A stretch of 64,000 bases of DNA from Micromonospora echinaurantiaca (GCF_900090235.1 NZ_LT607750.1:3298501-3362500); one strand, 5' to 3'. Shown: positions 24,203 through 34,510, counted from the first letter of the stretch. The notes: a model not told the origin generated them from the sequence alone. Translations and numbers: made by a program.

Positions 24203-25378
24203 TCAGCACCAGCCGTTGACCGGGCCGTTCACGCCGGTCCACAGGTACGCGTCGGAGACCCAACTGCCGTCGGTGAGCCGATCCCAGAGCGCGGTGGCGC
24301 CGTACCGGCCGGTGTGCGTGGTGCCGTTCGCCGAGCAGGAGATGCTCACGGTGGCGCCGTCAGCGACCGACCCCAGCACGGCGTAGCCGGTGCCCGGGCC
24401 GGCCCGGCGGGTCAACGTGCCGCCGCCGTTGGCGTCCACGACCGCCTGGGTGAGGCCCAGGGCACCGTAGTTGTGGACCGCGCCACCGGCGCCGACCCAC
24501 GCCGAGCCGTGCCGCGCCCCGCCCTGGTAGGCCGCCGCACCGTTGCCGAACACCCACTTGCCGATGTCGTGCCCGGCGATCGGCACGTACGCGCCGTTCT
24601 GCCGCAGTCCGAGGTGGACGTGCCGACCGTAGGCGGCCCCGCCACAGGTGACGTCTGTGCCGGTGTAGCCGAGGTACGCGCCCTGACCGACCGCCGCCCC
24701 GTTGACCGAGATGCTGCTCCACAGGTGGTAGTAATCGGTCGAGTAACCCCGGTCGTGGATCACCCGGATCCAGCCCTGGCACATGGTGTACGCGGTGCCG
24801 GCCCGCGCGGCCCGGACCACCTGGTCACCTCCGGCGAGGTCGACCGAGCTGTACGGCGTCTCGCTGCCGCCCCAGCCGTGCGGGCCGCCGCTCAGCGTCC
24901 AGGTCTGCCCGACGGCGAACGGCAGGGCCATCCCGGTGCGGTAGTCGCCACCGGCGTACATCGGGCTCGGCGCGGTGCTGAAGACGGCCTTCTCCGCGGG
25001 GCTGACCAGCGGCGACTCGGCGGCCAACGCGGCGAAGCCGGACTCGCCGTCGAACGCCACCCGCCAGGCGCCGGCCCGGCCGTGGGCCAAGAAGACCGCG
25101 CCGACCGGGTGCGCGTCCTCGGTCCGCGGCGCGACCGCGACGGCCGTGCCGAACGCCCAGCGGCCGCCCTGCCGGGTGACCGCGATCCGGGTGTCGGGTC
25201 GGTCGGCGGCCACCGACCCGGCGAGCCGGCCCTGCTCCAGCAGCTTCGCGGTCACCGCGGCCTCGACCGTGCCGCCGGCCGGCGCCGCCACGGCGGTGTG
25301 CACCGTGGCGGCCAGGACCAGGCCCGCCGTGGCCAGCGTCGCGGTGGCGAAGCCAGCCCATCGTCGTGGGTACATCAT
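24203..25378 (-). CDS. secreted M23-family (beta-lytic/LasA-like) metallopeptidase with SH3-like tail
   Basis: Secreted peptidase-like protein of 391 residues. The ATG at MMYPRRW is preferred because AGAGG lies 6 bases upstream; an in-frame TTG two codons earlier is less likely. A signal peptide runs to about residue 32 (VHTAVAAPAGG). An N-terminal region of about 110 residues resembles a propeptide. The zinc site is as in M23A enzymes: H167 (GGPHGWGG), D180 (SSVDLAGG) and the HxH pair H253/H255 in GRHVHLGL. The C-terminal 70 residues look like a bacterial SH3 domain (RAGPGTGYAVLGSVADG). The family cuts glycine-containing or peptidoglycan cross-links, so cell-wall lysis of other bacteria or remodelling is likely. 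It is monocistronic with its own promoter. Confidence 0.87.
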   Translation of the reverse strand: MMYPRRWAGFATATLATAGLVLAATVHTAVAAPAGGTVEAAVTAKLLEQGRLAGSVAADRPDTRIAVTRQGGRWAFGTAVAVAPRTEDAHPVGAVFLAHGRAGAWRVAFDGESGFAALAAESPLVSPAEKAVFSTAPSPMYAGGDYRTGMALPFAVGQTWTLSGGPHGWGGSETPYSSVDLAGGDQVVRAARAGTAYTMCQGWIRVIHDRGYSTDYYHLWSSISVNGAAVGQGAYLGYTGTDVTCGGAAYGRHVHLGLRQNGAYVPIAGHDIGKWVFGNGAAAYQGGARHGSAWVGAGGAVHNYGALGLTQAVVDANGGGTLTRRAGPGTGYAVLGSVADGATVSISCSANGTTHTGRYGATALWDRLTDGSWVSDAYLWTGVNGPVNGWC

Positions 25379-25422
25379 TGCCAACCTCTTTTCATAGAAG
25401 GTTGTCGCTGCACGATGTGCCG

Positions 25423-25451
25423 ACGATAGGTAACGGATAGAAGGATGTCTA
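25423..25451 (-). promoter_or_regulatory. promoter of the M23 peptidase gene
   Basis: On the minus strand TAGACA (25451-25446) is followed after 17 bases by TATCGT (25428-25423), close to the housekeeping consensus. The leader would be about 37 bases. CCTTCTAT occurs twice (25437-25444 in the spacer and at about 25395-25402 in the leader) and might be a regulator site. Confidence 0.6.
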
Positions 25452-25498
25452 CGTATCTCGCCGGGTGCGGTGAAGGTATGTTTCGGCTACCGGCCGGC

Positions 25499-26288
25499 TC
25501 ACCGTCCCGCCGGGCGCCGGCCCCTGGTCGAGACGAACTGGTAGGACATCACCGCGAACGCCGGGTCGCGCAGGAGCTTGCGGAACGCCTCCAGCTGGCC
25601 CGGCGACAGCCCCGTGTCGAGCAGCTCCGGCTCCAGCTGCCGGGAGTTCGTCGCGTACAGGGAGGCGCCGACCGAACCGCCGGGCCAGCTCTGCGAGTGG
25701 GTCACCGTGTCCACCTCCAGCAGGCCCGCCGCCGCCAGCTCGGCGTGCACGTCCTGCGCCCAGGCCAGATCGGCGCCGTGGCTCTGCAGGATGCCGAGCA
25801 TCGCGTCGGTCACCTGGGTGAAGAGCTTCGCCGCGTCGTCGGTCGGCGCGGTCAGCACCCGCAGCGGCGCGGAGCAGTCGAACTCCTCCACCACCAGCCA
25901 CCCGCCGGGAGCCAGCGCGCCGGCCAGCGTGCCCAGCACCCGCCGCCGGTCCGGCAGGTGCAGCAGCACCAACCGGGCGTGGATCAGGTCGAAGGCGTCG
26001 CCGGGCGCCGGGTCGGTGCGCACGTCGTGCCGGCGTACCTCGAGGTTGGCCGCCGGGGCGAGGTGCCCGGTGTCGATGTCGGTCGCCAGCACCCGACCGG
26101 CCGGGCCGACCGCCCGTGCCATGGCCCGGGCCACCGAACCGCCGCCGGCGCCGATCTCCCAGCACACGCCGCCCGGGGCGAGCAGCGGCGGGGCGATCCG
26201 GCCGGCCGTGATCGGGTCCAGGAACGACTCCAGCGCCCGCAACTGGGGCACCGCCTCCGGGGAGCCGTTGTCGAAGGTGTACTCGGTG

Positions 26289-26308
<20 letters not shown>
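25499..26308 (-). CDS. class I SAM-dependent methyltransferase
   Basis: Cytoplasmic methyltransferase of 269 residues with a Rossmann fold. Motif I reads CWEIGAGGGSVARAMA (about residues 49-64), motif II has the acidic residue in VLATDIDTGHL, and motif IV/post-I are RHDVRTDPAPGDAFDLIHARLVLLHLPD. It belongs to the UbiE/small-molecule methyltransferase group; the substrate cannot be told. The gene overlaps the end of the livF-like gene by 20 bp and is the last gene of the operon led by the sensor kinase. This links a methylation step to uptake by the Liv-type transporter, and it may act on the imported compound (inference). Confidence 0.88.
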
Positions 26309-27113
<805 letters not shown>

Positions 27114-27857
27114 TCAGGTCACCCCTTCCGCGTACGCCTGCCGGACCGGGCCGGAGGCGCGGATCTCGGCCGGTGTCCCGGTGGCCAGCGTCCGACCGTC
27201 GCGCAGCACGGTCACCGCGTCGCAGAGCGCGTACACCAGGTCCAGCCGGTGCTCGACCAGCAGCACGGCGACGGCGCGCGGCAGTTCCCGGAGGAACTCC
27301 ACCAGCCGCTCGACCTCCACGGCGGACAGCCCGGCGGCCGGCTCGTCGAGCAGCAGCAGCCGGGGACGGCCGGCCAGCGCCACGGCGATCTCCAACTGGC
27401 GGCGCTGGCCGTGGGCGAGCCGGCCGGCGGGGACATCGGCGAGTTCGGGCAGCCCCACCCGGGCCAGCAGGGTGGCCGCGGCGCGTTCGGCGGCGCGCCG
27501 CTTCCCGCCCGGACGCCAGCGGCCGGGCCGCACCGCGTGCGGCAGCGCGGCGACCACGACGTTCTCGGCCGCGGTCAGCGTCGACCAGACGGCCGGGCGT
27601 TGGTGGATCCGGCCGACGCCGCGGCGGGCCCGGGCGGCCGGGCCGAGCCGGGTGACGTCCCGGCCGGCGAGCAGCACCCGGCCGCCGCCCGCCGGGATCG
27701 ACCCGCCGAGCACGCCGAGCAGGGTGGTCTTGCCGGCCCCGTTCGGCCCGATCAGCGCGTGCCGCTGGCCGTGGTCGATCCGCAGGTCCACCCCGTCCAG
27801 CGCGGCCAGCGACCCGTAGCGCACGGTGACGCCGCGGGCGGCGAGCAGCGGCGTCAC
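27114..27857 (-). CDS. livG: branched-chain amino-acid type ABC transporter ATPase (LivG-like)
   Basis: Second ATPase of the HAAT importer, 247 residues from a GTG that overlaps the livM stop by 4 bp. Walker A (IGPNGAGKTTL), the Q-loop region with IHQRPAVWSTLTAAENV as in LivG, a signature AHGQRRQLEIA (usually LSYGQQR) and Walker B (LLLLDEPAAGLS) are present. The substitution of LSYGQQ by LAHGQRR is mild and should not abolish function. With livF it forms the nucleotide-binding pair of the transporter. Confidence 0.92.
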   Translation of the reverse strand: MTPLLAARGVTVRYGSLAALDGVDLRIDHGQRHALIGPNGAGKTTLLGVLGGSIPAGGGRVLLAGRDVTRLGPAARARRGVGRIHQRPAVWSTLTAAENVVVAALPHAVRPGRWRPGGKRRAAERAAATLLARVGLPELADVPAGRLAHGQRRQLEIAVALAGRPRLLLLDEPAAGLSAVEVERLVEFLRELPRAVAVLLVEHRLDLVYALCDAVTVLRDGRTLATGTPAEIRASGPVRQAYAEGVT

Positions 27858-28867
27858 GCGCGTGCTCCCGTCGGCGTGGGCCGCTCCCGGGCGGTGCGGC
27901 CGGCCCCGACCTCCGGCAGCAGCCGGCCCCGCACGGCCGGCGGCCGGTGCGCGCCACCGGGCAGCAGGTAGACGGTGACCACGAAGGCCAGCCCCAGCAC
28001 CAGCGGCGCCTGCCCGGGAAGCGCGCCGAACAGCCAGTCCCGCCCGGCGATGACGAGCACCGCGCCGACCAGGGCGCCGCCGACCGACGCGGCGCCGCCG
28101 ATCACCACCCCGAGCAGCAGCAGGGCGGACGTCTCGAAGCCGAAGTCGGCGGGCGAGAGGTACTGCTGGGCGACCATCAGCAGGGAGCCCGCGGCGCCCG
28201 CGACCGCCCCCGCGGCGACGTGGACGCCGGCCACCTGGAACGACACCCGGTGCCCGCTGGCCCGCAGCCGCGCCTCGTCGTCGCGCCCGGCGCGCAGCAG
28301 CAGCCCGACCCGGGTACGCAGGACCAGCAGCACCAGCCCGACCAGCGCGACGACGACCACCAGCGTGTACCCGTAGCGCGCCCGGTCGGTGGCCAGCACC
28401 GGCATCCCCCACAGTGGACGCAGCGCCGGGACGCCGGCCAGCCCGTCGGTGCCGCCGGTGACCGAGCGCCACCGGCCGACCAGGATCACCACGAGTTCGC
28501 CCACCGCCAGGGTGATCATCAGGACGATCACGCCCCGGGCGTGCACCACCAGCGGGATGGTCGCCGCGGCCAGCGCCGCCCCGGCCACCGCCGCGACGGC
28601 CAGGTGCACCACCCCGACGTCGGAGACCTGCCCGCCGAGCACCGCGCTGGCGTAGGCGCCGGCCGCGTACGGGGCGGTCTGGCCGAGGGTGGGCAGCCCG
28701 GCGACGCCGGTGAGCAGGGCGACGCTCACCGCCACCAGACCGAGCGCCAGGGTGCGGGCGAGCAGCGCCGCGGTGTAGTCGTCGACCGCCCACGGCGCCA
28801 GCACCAGGCCGGCCAGCACGGCGGCGGCCACCCCGCGCCGCAGCGTACGGAGCGCTTCCTCCCTCAC
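27854..28867 (-). CDS. livM: branched-chain amino-acid type ABC transporter permease (LivM-like)
   Basis: Integral membrane permease of 337 residues with eight to ten hydrophobic segments. The GTG start is preceded by GGGAGGG and overlaps the livH stop by 4 bp. LivM family marks are visible: LLTGVAGLPTLGQTAPYAAGAYASA, GRDDEARLRASGHRV (the cytoplasmic EAA-equivalent loop, usually RENERAARALG) and GGAASVGGALVGA. The C-terminus has an additional basic, Pro-rich tail of about 25 residues. Confidence 0.92.
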   Translation of the reverse strand: MREEALRTLRRGVAAAVLAGLVLAPWAVDDYTAALLARTLALGLVAVSVALLTGVAGLPTLGQTAPYAAGAYASAVLGGQVSDVGVVHLAVAAVAGAALAAATIPLVVHARGVIVLMITLAVGELVVILVGRWRSVTGGTDGLAGVPALRPLWGMPVLATDRARYGYTLVVVVALVGLVLLVLRTRVGLLLRAGRDDEARLRASGHRVSFQVAGVHVAAGAVAGAAGSLLMVAQQYLSPADFGFETSALLLLGVVIGGAASVGGALVGAVLVIAGRDWLFGALPGQAPLVLGLAFVVTVYLLPGGAHRPPAVRGRLLPEVGAGRTARERPTPTGARA

Positions 28868-29751
28868 GTCGCCCTCCCGGCCAGGCTCCGCGCCCGTACC
28901 GCGAGCACGGCCGCCATCGCGGCGAAGAGCAGGAACGGGGCGGCCGACGGCGCGAGCGCGACGCCGAGCGTCTGGATCTGCCCGACGGCCAGCGCGGCGA
29001 GCAGCGTGCCGGTCATCGACCCGAGACCGCCGAGGACGACGACCACCAGGGAGAGCAGCAGCACCACGTCGGCGGTGTCCGGACCGGGGCCGATGATCGG
29101 TGCGCCGAGCACCCCGGCGGCCCCGGCCAGCGCCCCGGCGGCGGCGAGCACGCCGACCCGGATCCAGGCCGGACTCACCCCGAGGACGGCCACCATCTCG
29201 GCGTCGTCGACCGCCGCGCGGACCAGCATGCCCGCCCGGGTGCGCCGCACCGCGAGGTGGAGCAGGCCGGCGAGCAGCGCGGCGACGACGATGAAGACCA
29301 GCCGGTACGCGGCGTAGCGGTGGCCGGCGACGACCACCGACCCGTCCAGCGCGGCCGGGACCCGCACCGGCTGGTCGTCCGGCCCGAACGCCCGCACCAG
29401 CAGACTGCCGCCGACCAGTGCCAGCCCGAAGGTGAGCAGCGCCTGGGTGAGGTGGGTGCGCGCGGCGACCCGGGTGAGCAGCCCGGCGACCAGCGCGCCG
29501 GCCGCGGTGGCGGCGACCACCCCGACCGCCAGCGCCAGCAGCAGGCTGGGCCAGCCACCGTCGAGCAGCGCGGCGGCGGTGTAGCCGCCGATCGCGTAGA
29601 GGGTGCCGTGCGCCAGGTTCAGGATGCCGGCGACGCCGAAGCAGAGCACCAGCCCCGCCGCGGCGACGAACACCAGCAGCCCGTAGGCCACCCCGTCCAG
29701 GGCCGGTACCACGTACGGGTCGATCGAGATGTCGACCGGCACGGCACTCAC
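28864..29751 (-). CDS. livH: branched-chain amino-acid type ABC transporter permease (LivH-like)
   Basis: Membrane permease of 295 residues with eight hydrophobic segments. LivH family marks include GVAGILNLAHGTLYAIGGY near the N-terminus, the loop RAAVDDAEMVAVLGVS (usually RAxxxNxxxAxLxGI) and GGLGSMTGTLLAAL. The GTG start overlaps the stop of the binding-protein gene by 4 bp and the 3' end overlaps livM by 4 bp, so the subunits are translationally coupled. Confidence 0.93.
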   Translation of the reverse strand: MSAVPVDISIDPYVVPALDGVAYGLLVFVAAAGLVLCFGVAGILNLAHGTLYAIGGYTAAALLDGGWPSLLLALAVGVVAATAAGALVAGLLTRVAARTHLTQALLTFGLALVGGSLLVRAFGPDDQPVRVPAALDGSVVVAGHRYAAYRLVFIVVAALLAGLLHLAVRRTRAGMLVRAAVDDAEMVAVLGVSPAWIRVGVLAAAGALAGAAGVLGAPIIGPGPDTADVVLLLSLVVVVLGGLGSMTGTLLAALAVGQIQTLGVALAPSAAPFLLFAAMAAVLAVRARSLAGRAT

Positions 29752-30941
29752 CCGCCGACGGTGGCGAGGTCACCCACGACGGTGTTGGACAGCGCCCGGC
29801 CGTCCTGGCGCACCTGGCGCAGGTACCACTTCTGCACCGGGGCGTGGGTGGTCGGCGAGAACTGCCAGGTGCCGCGCGGGCTGGCGATCTGGCCGAGCTG
29901 ACCGATGGCCGCGTTGACGCTCTCCGGGGTCGGGTCCTCCCCGGCCGCCGCGATGGCCCGGTCCAGCACCGCCGCGGCGTCGTAGGAGGCCATCGCGTAC
30001 GTCGTCGGGGAGCCGTCGTACCTGGCCTTCCAGGCGGCGACGAAGGCCCGGTTCTCCGCGTTGTCCAGGTCGGGCGAGTAGTTGAGCACCGAGTAGATGT
30101 CCCGGGCGGCCTCGCCCTGGGCGTCGAGCACCCCACCCTCGGTCAGGAAGCCGGCGGCGTACAGCGGCAGGTCCCGGATCTCGGACTGGGCGTACTGCTT
30201 GACGAAGTCGACGGCCGCGCTGCCGGCGTAGAACGTGTAGACGGCGTCCGCGCCGGAGGCCTTGATCCGGGCGAAGTACGGGGTGAAGTTGGTGGTGGCC
30301 GGGAACGGGGTGAAGGTGGTCTTGCCGTCCGGGTTTGCCAGCGTGCCGCCGACCTTGGCGAAGGTGTCGGTGAAGCCGCGCAGCTCGTCCCAGCCGCCCT
30401 GGTAGTCCGGGCCGATGGCGTAGACGCTGCCCTTGACGTTGTCCCGCACGTGCTGGGCGATCGCCTCGCCCGGCTCGTCGGAGAGGTAGGAGGTGTGCCA
30501 GATCCGGGACACGTCCTTCAGCTCCGGCCGCCCGTTCGAGCCCACGAACGGCACCTTGGTCTCGTTGAGCAGCGGGTAGACCGCGGCCACCGAGCCGCCG
30601 CCGACGATGCCGGTGAGCGCGAGGACGCGATCCTGCTTGAGCAGCTTGGTGGCGGCGGGCACCGCCGTCGGCGCCCCGTTGCCCTCGTCGGCGACGACCA
30701 GGTCCACCTGCCGGCCGCCGAGCTTGCCGTCGTGGGTGGACAGGTAGAGCTCGAAGCCGTCGCGGATCTCCTTGCCGACCGCCTGGTACGTGCCGGACAG
30801 CGACGCCAGCAGACCGATCTTGATCGACCCGCCCGGGCCGGCGCCGGGTCCGTCGTCGGCACAGCCGGTCGCGGCGAGCAGGACGAGGGCGAGCAGCGCC
30901 GCGGTGCGGGCACGGCGACGCCGCGGGATGGTCAGGGACAT
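29748..30941 (-). CDS. livK: branched-chain amino-acid type ABC transporter binding protein (lipoprotein)
   Basis: Extracytoplasmic solute-binding lipoprotein of 397 residues with a signal ending in lipobox LAATGC and a type-I periplasmic binding fold of the LivJ/LivK kind (IKIGLLASLSGTYQAVGKEI, then KLLKQDRVLALTGIVGGG and NFTPYFARIKASGADAVY). The family binds branched-chain amino acids, but close relatives bind urea, amides or aromatic compounds, so the substrate is open. AGGAG precedes the ATG. It is the first transporter gene after the sensor kinase and roadblock genes, with a small hairpin in between. Confidence 0.9.
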   Translation of the reverse strand: MSLTIPRRRRARTAALLALVLLAATGCADDGPGAGPGGSIKIGLLASLSGTYQAVGKEIRDGFELYLSTHDGKLGGRQVDLVVADEGNGAPTAVPAATKLLKQDRVLALTGIVGGGSVAAVYPLLNETKVPFVGSNGRPELKDVSRIWHTSYLSDEPGEAIAQHVRDNVKGSVYAIGPDYQGGWDELRGFTDTFAKVGGTLANPDGKTTFTPFPATTNFTPYFARIKASGADAVYTFYAGSAAVDFVKQYAQSEIRDLPLYAAGFLTEGGVLDAQGEAARDIYSVLNYSPDLDNAENRAFVAAWKARYDGSPTTYAMASYDAAAVLDRAIAAAGEDPTPESVNAAIGQLGQIASPRGTWQFSPTTHAPVQKWYLRQVRQDGRALSNTVVGDLATVGG

Positions 30942-30968
30942 GTCTTCTCCTATGGGGGGATGGAAGCG

Positions 30969-30986
30969 CCGGCGTGGGGGCGCCGG
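30969..30986 (-). promoter_or_regulatory. small intercistronic hairpin between roadblock and binding-protein genes
   Basis: CCGGCG and CGCCGG arms with a 6-base loop in the 49-base gap. On the minus-strand RNA it would fold just before the strong ribosome binding site of the binding-protein gene. It could protect the downstream message or act as a weak attenuator setting the ratio of sensor to transporter. Confidence 0.4.
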
Positions 30987-30990
30987 TGGG

Positions 30991-31395
30991 TCAGCGGCTG
31001 CGGGCCAGGGCCGCGCGAGCCGCCGGGGTCAACGCGTCGCCGATCCGGTTCGCCAGCTCGGTCATCTCGTAGGAGACCTTGCCGACGTCGCACTGCGGAT
31101 CGGCGAGCACGAGCAGGGAGGCGCCGTCGTTGAAGGCCATGGAGAACATGAAGCCGCCCTCCAGCTGGGTGACGTTGGAGATCACCGCGCCGGCGTCGAA
31201 GAAGGCGGCCGCGCCGCGGAGCAGGCTCACCAGCCCGCTGCCGGTGGCCGCGAGCTGGTCGGCCCGGTCCGGCGGCAGGCCCCGGGTGGCGGCCACCATC
31301 AGGCCGTCGGCGGAGATGGCGATGGCATGGCTGACCTCGGTGGCGCGCTCGGCGAAGGCGTCCAGCAACCAGCCGAGATCCTGTTGGTCGGTCAC
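30991..31395 (-). CDS. roadblock/LC7-domain protein (CvnB-like)
   Basis: Small cytoplasmic protein of 134 residues with the roadblock/LC7 fold: LGWLLDAFAERATEVSHAIAISADGLMVA at the start and GGFMFSMAFNDGASLLVLADPQCDVGKVSYEM in the middle match CvnB proteins of actinobacterial conservons. These bind or regulate small Ras-like GTPases (CvnD). The GTG start follows GGGAGAGCAC, 17 bases after the kinase stop. The usual next genes, DUF742 (CvnC) and the GTPase (CvnD), are missing here; the transporter genes follow instead. A role in relaying the sensor signal to the transporter is possible but not shown. Confidence 0.9.
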   Translation of the reverse strand: MTDQQDLGWLLDAFAERATEVSHAIAISADGLMVAATRGLPPDRADQLAATGSGLVSLLRGAAAFFDAGAVISNVTQLEGGFMFSMAFNDGASLLVLADPQCDVGKVSYEMTELANRIGDALTPAARAALARSR

Positions 31396-31412
31396 GTGCT
31401 CTCCCTGTCGGA

Positions 31413-33848
31413 TCAGTTGTTGATCAGGTTGGGCCGGCGGGCCGCCACCCCGCGCGCGTACGCGGCCATCGCGGTGGCCACCTGGGCCGGGTCGCGGTAC
31501 TCGGACCGCTGCCGCGGCACCGTGACGCCGCCGGGCACCAGGTGCCGTTGCGGCTGCCGGCGCGGCAGGCCGGACGTGGTGGTGGCGACGACCTCGGGCT
31601 CGGTCGCCCGGGCGGCCGTACGCCAGGCGTCGTCGGCGGGGCCGGCCCAGGACGTACCGTTGCCGTGGTCGGCCTGGAACCAGTGGTTGACCTGTTGGAA
31701 GATGACGAGTTCCTCGGTGGGCGGGTCGTCCCGCGCCGGCGGTGCGGGCCGGAACACCGGCGCCGCCGGCAGCACCCGGTCGGTCGCCGGCGCTCCGGCC
31801 CGCGGCTGCGGGACCGCCCCGTACCCCGGTGCCGCCACGCTGGTGCGCGCCGCGCGCCGGGACGGTCGGGTGGGCGTGAGCAGGAACTCCTCCGGCGGCA
31901 GCGGCCGGATCATGGTGGCCGGTAGCGCCGCCTCGGCGATCGTGCCGCGGCGCGGGCCGGGGCGGAGCTGGACGACCACGCCCAGCCGGGCGGCGAGCTG
32001 CCCCACCACCACCAGCCCCATCGCCCGCACCGCGGCGACGTCGATCGCGGGCGGGCGGGCCAGCAGGTCATTCAGCTGCTGGCGCCGTTGCGGGGAGAGC
32101 CCCACGCCCTCGTCGCTGACCTGGACGATCACCCGGTCGCCGAGGCTGCGCCCGGTGACCCACGCCTCGGTCTCCGGCGGGGCGTAGCCGGTGGCGTTGT
32201 CCATCAGCTCGGCCAGCAGGTGCACCACCTCGTCGACCGCCTCGGCCGCCACGGCCACGTCGCCGTCGACCATGCCGAGCCGGATCCGGGCGTAGTGCTC
32301 GATCTGGCTCTGCGCGGCCTGGAGCACCTGTTGCAGCGGCACGTCGTGCTGGCGTACCCGCCCGACGCCCACCCCGCCGAGCACCAGCAGGCTGGCGTTG
32401 ATCCGCCCCATCCGGGTGGCCAGGTTGTCCAGCGTGTACAGCTGGTGCAGCCGCTCCGGGTCGGTCTCGTCCTGCTCGACCTTGTCGACCTGGGCCAGCA
32501 CCGCGTCCACCAGCCGCTGCTCCCGCCGGCTCAGGTGGATGAAGATGTCGGCGGTGTTGGCCCGCATCACCGCCTGCTCCGCCGCGGTACGCACGGCGGC
32601 CCGGTGCACGGCGCTGAACGCCTGCCCCAACTCGCCGATCTCGTCGTCGCTGGACGGCTCCAGGGCGTCCGCGGCCTGGCGGCGGGCCAGTTCGTCCGGG
32701 TCGACCGAGGAGCTGTCCGGGTGCTGGAGCCGGGCCACCACCTCGGGCAGCCGCTCGAACGCGACCGCGTTCGCCGCGTCCCGCAGCCGGTGCAGCCGGC
32801 GGGTGATCTGCCGGGCCACCGCCCAGGTGACCAGGGCGGTGAGCAGCAGGGCCAGCACCGCGGCGGCCGCCTCGACCACCGTGCGCCGTCGCTGGTCCGC
32901 GTGCGCCGCCCGGATGTCGTCGAGCACCGCCGCGTCGACCCGTTGCCGCAGCTCGGCCAGGCGGACCGACCACTGGTGGGTGGCGGTCACCCAGGCGCCG
33001 AGGTCCAGCCGCAGCCGGTCGCCCGACGGGGTACGCGACACCTCGTCCTGCATCCGTTGCAGCACCAGGGCGTCCTCGCCGCTGCCGGCGCGCTCCCACC
33101 AGCCGCGCCAGGCGGGCCGGGCGAGCGCCAGGAAGTCCAGGCTCGCCTCGGTGAAACCGGTGCGGGCGACGGTGACGTCCTGCTGCATGGCGGGCGTCAA
33201 CTCCTCGGCCGCCACCGCGCGTAGCACGGCGACCTGCTGCTGGCCGACCGCCTCGGCCACCTTGGACAGGGCCGCGCTGGCCCGGATGCCGTCCGCGATC
33301 CGGGCGTTGACCACCCCGAGGGTGACGCTCTCGCGGAGGCCGAGCAGGTCGGCGATGGCGATCCGGTAGCTGAAGGTCATCGCCGACACCGAGGCGTGTG
33401 CCGCCGTGCGGACCTGGGCGCGCAGCGGCGGCAGGCCGTCCAGCGCCGCGTCGATCCGGGGCAGGACGGCCTGGTCGGCGGCGGGCCCGGCGGGCACCCG
33501 GTCGCGCTGCCGGCGGTAGCGGGCCACCGCCGCGTCGGTGGCGGCGGTGGCGTCGGCGAAGGCCTCCTGCTGCTCCGGCGCGCCGCGGGTGAGCAGGTCG
33601 GCGGCGACGATGCGCTCGTGTTGCAGCCGGTGGGCGAGGTCCCCCGCCTCGGCGCCGAGTTGCGCGAGGTGCCCGAGGTCGCTCGCCCGGGCCGTCTGGC
33701 GGGCGCTCTCGGTCAGGGCCAGCCCGGCGAAGCCCATCACGGCGACCAGGGGGGCCGCGACGATGAGGCGCATCCGGCCGGCGATCTTCCAACCACGACG
33801 GCGGGTCGGGTAGGGTCGGGCCGCGTGGGACCTCGTGCTCGACGCCAA
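31413..33848 (-). CDS. NIT-domain conservon-type sensor histidine kinase with His-to-Asn change
   Basis: Membrane sensor of 811 residues (CvnA-like). The start is a TTG with GGGAG 6 bases upstream; no better ATG is in frame before the first membrane segment (about 27-47). An extracytoplasmic nitrate/nitrite-sensing type helical domain spans about 50-320, then a second membrane segment (about 323-345), a HAMP region, a dimerisation helix, and an ATP-binding domain (N-box [13 protein letters not shown] near 545, G1 box SDEGVGL). The remaining 170 residues are a Pro/Ala/Arg-rich tail. Conservon kinases normally read LDHLATRM at the dimerisation helix; here it is LDNLATRM with N475, so the presumed phospho-acceptor His is absent. 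It leads the operon with the roadblock and Liv-type genes. Confidence 0.88.
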   Translation of the reverse strand: MASSTRSHAARPYPTRRRGWKIAGRMRLIVAAPLVAVMGFAGLALTESARQTARASDLGHLAQLGAEAGDLAHRLQHERIVAADLLTRGAPEQQEAFADATAATDAAVARYRRQRDRVPAGPAADQAVLPRIDAALDGLPPLRAQVRTAAHASVSAMTFSYRIAIADLLGLRESVTLGVVNARIADGIRASAALSKVAEAVGQQQVAVLRAVAAEELTPAMQQDVTVARTGFTEASLDFLALARPAWRGWWERAGSGEDALVLQRMQDEVSRTPSGDRLRLDLGAWVTATHQWSVRLAELRQRVDAAVLDDIRAAHADQRRRTVVEAAAAVLALLLTALVTWAVARQITRRLHRLRDAANAVAFERLPEVVARLQHPDSSSVDPDELARRQAADALEPSSDDEIGELGQAFSAVHRAAVRTAAEQAVMRANTADIFIHLSRREQRLVDAVLAQVDKVEQDETDPERLHQLYTLDNLATRMGRINASLLVLGGVGVGRVRQHDVPLQQVLQAAQSQIEHYARIRLGMVDGDVAVAAEAVDEVVHLLAELMDNATGYAPPETEAWVTGRSLGDRVIVQVSDEGVGLSPQRRQQLNDLLARPPAIDVAAVRAMGLVVVGQLAARLGVVVQLRPGPRRGTIAEAALPATMIRPLPPEEFLLTPTRPSRRAARTSVAAPGYGAVPQPRAGAPATDRVLPAAPVFRPAPPARDDPPTEELVIFQQVNHWFQADHGNGTSWAGPADDAWRTAARATEPEVVATTTSGLPRRQPQRHLVPGGVTVPRQRSEYRDPAQVATAMAAYARGVAARRPNLINN

Positions 33849-33946
33849 GACTGACTCCCGCGCTCATCTATGACGGCCTATGTGCACCTTGCCGATTGCA
33901 CGTTTCATTGCGCCGGAACTGGCGCGTCCAGACCAGACCTGACGGT

Positions 33947-33977
33947 GGTACAAACAGCCCGTACCAGCATCTGTACC
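33947..33977. promoter_or_regulatory. GGTAC/GTACC repeats upstream of the sensor kinase
   Basis: GGTAC (33947-33951) and GTACC (33961-33965) form an inverted repeat with a 9-base spacer, and another GTACC starts at 33973. They lie about 100 bases before the kinase TTG, in the 188-base gap after the XRE regulator gene. They could be its binding site or that of another regulator. Confidence 0.35.
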
Positions 33978-34036
33978 CACAGTCAGCAGCGCAGGTGGAT
34001 CGGCCGGCCCGGCCGGGGGCGTCGGCGCCGCCGAGG

Positions 34037-34510
34037 TCAGCGCTGACCGGCCCGGCCGCCCGACGGGTGCGGCGGGACGTCCGACTCCGGCTGGCCGCCG
34101 AGCACCTGCCCGATCAGCTCCCGCAGCTCGTCGATCGCCGCCACCACCGCCTCCGGGTCGCGCGCGTCGCGTCGCGTCGCCGGCGGCACGTCGGCCGGGT
34201 CGAGCCGGGCGACCTCGCCGAGCCGGGGGCCGCGCCGGCCGTCCGCCGCCAGTTGTTCCGCCGCGACCTGGGGCCACAGGGCGGCCAGCCGACCACCGGT
34301 GCCGAGCACCTCGTCACAGCGGACGGCGAACTCGTGGCTGCCGAACCGACGACCGGACTCGACCGCGGCGACCGTCTCGCGACTGAACCGCACCCGCTCC
34401 GCCAACGCCCGCTGGGTGAGCCCCTGCCGGGTACGCCAGCTGCGCAGTTCGGAGCGAAACCGGCGGCTGGCACCGCGGTGCGCGGCGCTCGACGGGGGCG
34501 TGCGATCCAT
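34037..34510 (-). CDS. XRE-family helix-turn-helix regulator
   Basis: Cytoplasmic DNA-binding protein of 157 residues. The ATG at MDRTPPSS follows AAGGTGAGCAC; the frame upstream is not protein-like. The HTH spans about residues 20-75: ELRSWRTRQGLTQRALAERVRFSRETVAAVESGRR, with the usual Q of helix 2 and recognition helix SRETVAAVESG. Next comes the sequence typical of Streptomyces XRE regulators (FAVRCDEVLGTGGRLAALWP). The C-terminal half is a short region of unknown function in place of the larger DUF5753 partner domain often seen. It is transcribed toward the sensor kinase, with a 188-base gap, and may control that operon. Confidence 0.85.
   Translation of the reverse strand: MDRTPPSSAAHRGASRRFRSELRSWRTRQGLTQRALAERVRFSRETVAAVESGRRFGSHEFAVRCDEVLGTGGRLAALWPQVAAEQLAADGRRGPRLGEVARLDPADVPPATRRDARDPEAVVAAIDELRELIGQVLGGQPESDVPPHPSGGRAGQR

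Noticed and set aside
25379..25498. A possible c-di-AMP riboswitch before the cell-wall peptidase gene
   Set aside because: The leader from the predicted promoter is only about 37 bases, too short for this riboswitch, and no matching motif is present.
33849..33867. An ATG start just upstream of the sensor kinase
   Set aside because: It is in a different frame and its product is Arg/Pro-rich; the TTG with GGGAG keeps the NIT-kinase frame.
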